Assembly (NCBI GenBank): GCA_002377645.1
Contig: DFQF01000079.1
Span: forward strand, 5,762-15,066
From: Nitrospinaceae bacterium UBA3496
Lineage (GTDB): Bacteria > UBA8248
Direction of reading: 5' to 3'
DNA: 9,305 nucleotides
In this document: positions 6,211-9,305 of the stretch, piece after piece
How the letters are laid out: each line of letters opens with the position of its first letter
How positions within the stretch are numbered: position 1 is the first letter of the stretch
Notes under the pieces: model-generated
Seen by the model: the letters and a program-made list of their open reading frames with translations, nothing else
Databases searched by the model: none
What the model was told of the DNA's origin: nothing
Made by a program: the position numbers and the translations under genes

Positions 6211-8214
6211 TCTCAAAAAAGCATTTCTTTGGTATAAGAAGAAAGAGCCAAGAAGAAGTAGACCTGCAAGATGTAGGCCTATAGAAGGAAGATAGATGCC
6301 GAAGATTGTCATTGCAGGCCAGAACATTAGTGCAGCTGCGAAAGCTAAGAAAAATCTTTCTGCAACTTTTAATTTAAGATACATATGCCCAACTATTGCA
6401 GCTGCAAGACTTGTAAAACCAAACATTGCAGCAGTAAAAGTTTCAAGTAGAGGAATTGGTTCAGAAATTAAAAGAATTGGAGTATAGGCAAACATAAATG
6501 GAATTACATACATTCCCTTCGCTGTTCTAAAAGAAGCCCAAGCCGCTTTGCTTGGGTTAGCATCAGCAATTCCAGCAGCAGTATAAGCTGGAACACAGAC
6601 TGGTGGGGTGAAGCAACTATCGAGGCTGTACCAAAAAACTATCAAATGTGCAGCTAATAGAGTCATTCCATAGCTTTCTCCAAGATCAAGCAGAGCTGGA
6701 ACTGCAACGACTGAGAGCACAATATATGCGGCACTTGTGGGTAGTCCCATTCCTAGCACAAAAGAGGCTATTCCAACTAAAATAATTCCTGCAAAAAGAT
6801 ATCCATATGAAAGAGCAGTAACGATTTCTGAGAATTTTAGTCCTAATCCAGTTTGGAATAAGGCACCAATGATTATTCCTACTACTCCCACTGCTGCACA
6901 GATTGCAAGAGATTGTCTTGCTCCTTGGGCCATCGCTTCTACAATATTCCACAGTCCATAAATAATCGTTCTGAAAATTTGTTCTATCGATGCTTTGGTT
7001 CTAATAAGTTGCGCAGCACCTTTCAAGCCCGCTAATAAAATGACGCATAGAATACCTGCTAAGCCAGCGTAAGGAACAGGTCTTCCCGTCATTAAAACAG
7101 CGATAATAACAATCGGAGGGAGTAGAAAGTACCAACCTTTTTTTAATATCGGCCATACCGGTTCAACTTGATCCTTACTAAGAGGAACTAGACCTGCTTT
7201 ACGAGCTTCTAAATGAACTACGGCATACACAGAATAAAAATATAGAATTGCAGGTAAAATAGAAACTTTTACAATTTCCCAGTAGGAAATTCCAGTGAAT
7301 TCGACAATTAGAAAGGCAGAGGCGCCCATAACTGGGGGCATAATCTGACCTCCAGTGGAGGCGGCCGTCTCTATTGCTGCCGCAATTTCTGGCTTAAAAC
7401 CAGTTTTTTTCATCATTGGAATAGTGAAAGATCCAGTCGTTACTATATTTGCGTTAGCACTACCCATAATAGTCCCTGTCATCGCACTTGCAAAAATAGC
7501 TGATTTTGCGGGACCTCCCCTTAAACGACCCGCTGCAGCAGTCGATAATTCAACATAAAAAGTCGCAGCACCCATCCGATCTAAAAAGGCTCCAAATAGA
7601 ATAAATAGGAAAATATAAACAGAAAAAACACTTAAGGGAGCTGTCCAAAGTCCGTCATAAGTCATGTATTGATGGTCTATAATGTGCATGAAAGATGCCC
7701 CTTTGTGGCCAAACCACCAAGGGAAATAAGGACCAAAGTATGAATAAACTAAGAAGAACAAGCCTATTAAAGGAAGTGCATTATTGATAGTTCTTCGTGC
7801 AGCCTCTAGGGTTAATAAAAGAACGGTTGTGCCAAGAAACATATCTAAGAAAGTTAGTGGTGTTACGTAATAAATTCTTTCAAGCTCATCAGTACCAAGG
7901 AAATATTCTGTGAATAGTATCGGATACCCGATAGAAAGTATAACTAAAACTAATAACGCAATTGAAATATAAAAGAAGGGAGAGGTTGTTCGACCAAAAG
8001 CCGAATCAGACTCTCCCTCCTTAGATTTTCGGATAGGAAAGACTAGGAAAATTAAAGTCATTCCAAATAGATACGATAGGGCCCTCTGAAAAATTGGCTC
8101 ATATCCACCACTATAGGCAACTTGAACATGAAAAATTGACATCAATACCGCAACAAAAAAAATTACGTGTTCAAGAGGACTTCTTTTTCTTAAATTTTCC
8201 CAAATGTCTTCCAT
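6193..8214 (-). CDS. TRAP transporter fused permease (4TM/12TM, TAXI-associated)
   Basis: Inner-membrane permease of 673 residues in which the small DctQ-like and large DctM-like TRAP subunits are fused, the form that normally partners TAXI binding proteins. It should import a substrate delivered by the periplasmic protein, driven by a Na+ or H+ gradient. Hydrophobic segments fill most of the chain, starting near 16-34, 44-60, 80-100 and 120-136. Family blocks seen are GRLRGGPAK (229-237), ANIVTTGSFTIPMMKK (255-270), ETAASTGGQIMPPVMGA (282-298), VLGMGLPTSAAYIVL (486-500) and FTPPVC (535-540) with AYTAAGIADANP (543-554). The second TPP region reads FWYSLDS, with an Asp at 532, a variant known in part of the family. 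It starts with ATG behind a closely spaced AGGA, 45 bases after the TAXI gene, and was probably co-transcribed with it. The substrate is not predictable. Confidence 0.95.
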   Translation of the reverse strand: MEDIWENLRKRSPLEHVIFFVAVLMSIFHVQVAYSGGYEPIFQRALSYLFGMTLIFLVFPIRKSKEGESDSAFGRTTSPFFYISIALLVLVILSIGYPILFTEYFLGTDELERIYYVTPLTFLDMFLGTTVLLLTLEAARRTINNALPLIGLFFLVYSYFGPYFPWWFGHKGASFMHIIDHQYMTYDGLWTAPLSVFSVYIFLFILFGAFLDRMGAATFYVELSTAAAGRLRGGPAKSAIFASAMTGTIMGSANANIVTTGSFTIPMMKKTGFKPEIAAAIETAASTGGQIMPPVMGASAFLIVEFTGISYWEIVKVSILPAILYFYSVYAVVHLEARKAGLVPLSKDQVEPVWPILKKGWYFLLPPIVIIAVLMTGRPVPYAGLAGILCVILLAGLKGAAQLIRTKASIEQIFRTIIYGLWNIVEAMAQGARQSLAICAAVGVVGIIIGALFQTGLGLKFSEIVTALSYGYLFAGIILVGIASFVLGMGLPTSAAYIVLSVVAVPALLDLGESYGMTLLAAHLIVFWYSLDSCFTPPVCVPAYTAAGIADANPSKAAWASFRTAKGMYVIPFMFAYTPILLISEPIPLLETFTAAMFGFTSLAAAIVGHMYLKLKVAERFFLAFAAALMFWPAMTIFGIYLPSIGLHLAGLLLLGSFFLYQRNAFLRLNRPV

Positions 8215-8235
8215 TGTTTCCTATTTCTATTTTGC

Positions 8236-8250
8236 GAAAGAACTTCTTTC
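8236..8250. repeat. Short inverted repeat between binding-protein and permease genes
   Basis: GAAAGAA and TTCTTTC form perfect 7-base arms around one central base, inside the 45-base gap between the two TRAP genes. As RNA it would make a weak, mostly A-U hairpin; such intercistronic structures can adjust the ratio of binding protein to permease. Chance is also plausible. Confidence 0.35.
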
Positions 8251-8259
8251 TAGCTTAGT

Positions 8260-9252
8260 TTATAGTGCGCCTGCTTCTTTATAAAACCTTTTTGCACCTG
8301 GATGCATTGGAACTCCCATGTGCGCAGCACCTACACTTGGTTTCCATTTTTTATAAATTTTATGAACGCTTCCCAATGTTTTTAAGTTTGCGCTCATAAT
8401 TTTTAATAGAGAATAAACTGTTTTTGCATCCATTTTTGTAGTTGTTAAAAGAACTCCAGAAAGACCCATGGAATAAGTTGGTTTTGGGTTTCCTTTATAA
8501 ATTCCTCCTGGAATTGCACAAGGTTTGAAGTTTAAGTCAGCAAGAAGTTTTTTTACGTCATTGTCCATATTTAAAAAGACAAGGTTTCTTCCTTGTGCCG
8601 CTTGAATTCCTGCACCGTTAGGATCACCGGAGTTATGAAAATAAAAATCAATTTGACGTGCACGAATAGCACGGGACATTCCACCAGCACCAGGGAATGT
8701 TAATTTATATCCACGTTTTGTAAGTTCTTTGTAGCTAGTTCCATAATGCTTAACAATCTGACTAGCAACATATTCTGTACTAGTTCCTTTTTTTGCAGGT
8801 GCAAGTTTAAGAGGTTTCTTAGATTCTATAATTTTTCTCCAGCTTGTGATTCCTGCATCAAACAGTTCTTTTGCTGCATATTGGTGGTAACAAGAATCCC
8901 AAAACTTAGCGATTCCTCTAAGATTTGGATAAGATTTCTTATAAGGAGCTTTTCCTGTTAGCGCATTTGCACTAAAGTTAGAAAATGAGTAACCAAAGTC
9001 GGCTCCACCGCCACCAATCCTTGCAGGGTTAGCTCTTCCGCCACCAGGAGTAACACTAAGACCAAAATCTTTTGTGTTTTTATTAATAACGTTTGCCAAA
9101 CCAGCACCTAGTCTACCCATTGTACCCCTAAGACTACCAACAGCGAGATCGTATTGTTTTCCAGCACTTAAAGCTTCATTAGCTAAGAAAGCAGGCGCGG
9201 AAAAAACCATAAAACTTAAAACCGCGATGAAAATACCTTTTTTTGAAAACAC
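8260..9252 (-). CDS. TAXI family TRAP transporter substrate-binding protein
   Basis: Periplasmic solute-binding subunit, 330 residues, of the TAXI (TRAP-associated extracytoplasmic immunogenic) family; it captures the substrate and passes it to the fused permease encoded next. A signal peptide is clear: basic MFSKKG, hydrophobic core 7-18, and possible cleavage after A21 (APA) or near residue 29-30 (ALSA). Family landmarks are AVGSLRGTMGRLGAGLANVIN (split here as 37-45 and 46-57), GGGRANPARIGGGGADFGYS (70-89), PGAGGMSRAIRARQIDFYF (187-205) and the C-terminal GVPMHPGAKRFYKEAG (313-328). The usual Gly-Val-Tyr-(Tyr/Phe)-Pro element of the first ligand loop is missing, so the substrate may differ from the glutamate-type ligands of characterised members. 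The start is GTG, supported by GGAGGGG upstream. It is the first gene of the two-gene transport unit. Confidence 0.92.
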   Translation of the reverse strand: MFSKKGIFIAVLSFMVFSAPAFLANEALSAGKQYDLAVGSLRGTMGRLGAGLANVINKNTKDFGLSVTPGGGRANPARIGGGGADFGYSFSNFSANALTGKAPYKKSYPNLRGIAKFWDSCYHQYAAKELFDAGITSWRKIIESKKPLKLAPAKKGTSTEYVASQIVKHYGTSYKELTKRGYKLTFPGAGGMSRAIRARQIDFYFHNSGDPNGAGIQAAQGRNLVFLNMDNDVKKLLADLNFKPCAIPGGIYKGNPKPTYSMGLSGVLLTTTKMDAKTVYSLLKIMSANLKTLGSVHKIYKKWKPSVGAAHMGVPMHPGAKRFYKEAGAL

Positions 9253-9257
9253 TATTT

Positions 9258-9264
9258 CCCCTCC
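9258..9264 (-). promoter_or_regulatory. Strong ribosome binding site deciding the GTG start of the TAXI gene
   Basis: The minus strand reads GGAGGGG, with the GGAGG core 7 bases before GTG at 9252-9250. It is the strongest Shine-Dalgarno sequence in the window, as expected for a binding protein made in excess over its permease. Confidence 0.8.
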
Positions 9265-9296
9265 ATTAATAAATTAAAAAAGTGATGCTATTAATC

Positions 9297-9305
9297 TGCA
9301 AAAAA
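9297..9305 (-). promoter_or_regulatory. Possible -12 half of a sigma54 promoter for the TAXI-TRAP operon (cut by window edge)
   Basis: The minus strand reads TTTTTTGCA-like sequence ending in TTGCA (9301-9297), matching the -12 part of the sigma54 consensus TGGCACG-N4-TTGCW with the common preceding T-run. The -24 GG would fall at 9310-9311, outside the window. Alternatively TTGCAG could be a poor -35 box with TTTAAT 17 bases downstream as a sigma70 -10 box. Both readings are tentative. Confidence 0.3.

Noticed and set aside
6686..7558. Several short open frames overlapping the TRAP permease gene on both strands
   Set aside because: They are out-of-frame readings of a conserved permease, with low-complexity products and no start signals.
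8746..9277. Short plus-strand open frames opposite the TAXI gene
   Set aside because: Antisense to a clear conserved gene, with no family features and poor start context.

Overview
The window is AT-rich bacterial chromosome carrying seven complete protein-coding genes, with no RNA gene, CRISPR array, insertion sequence or prophage signal. The gene set points to a Gram-negative, probably aquatic bacterium of the broad deltaproteobacterial type: a periplasmic binding protein with a TRAP permease, a sigma54 activator, HemW, a yicC-gmk pair and an NFACT/RqcH-type protein together. SAR324 or a related low-GC marine lineage would fit, but that is inference; no phylogenetic marker is present.

Left part (1-4466), housekeeping. 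yicC and gmk lie on the minus strand, transcribed yicC then gmk, and overlap by 4 bases (ATGA). Divergent from them, across a 101-base spacer, is a plus-strand NFACT-family gene (ribosome-associated quality control). It converges, with only 4 bases between stops, on a minus-strand hemW gene (heme chaperone, radical SAM).

Middle (4467-6174). A 139-base AT-rich spacer separates hemW from a divergent plus-strand gene for a GAF / AAA+ / Fis-type sigma54-dependent activator. Possible -10 boxes for the two directions overlap almost completely. Both genes start with TTG, each behind a good Shine-Dalgarno sequence.

Right part (6193-9252), transport. A minus-strand pair encodes a TAXI-family TRAP substrate-binding protein (first, GTG start) and a fused TRAP permease 45 bases downstream, a complete two-component Na+ or H+ driven uptake system of unknown substrate. 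The permease gene ends tail-to-tail with the activator gene, and its last codons form an 18-bp perfect palindrome. The window stops just upstream of the TAXI gene, where a T-rich TTGCA stretch could be the -12 half of a sigma54 promoter; if the -24 half lies just outside, the neighbouring activator would be a natural candidate regulator of this transporter.

Most of this is conventional. The observations most worth checking are the activator-transporter link, the palindrome at 6193-6210, the overlapping divergent promoters, and the departure of the TAXI protein from the usual N-terminal family motif. I see no clear evidence for a wholly new system.
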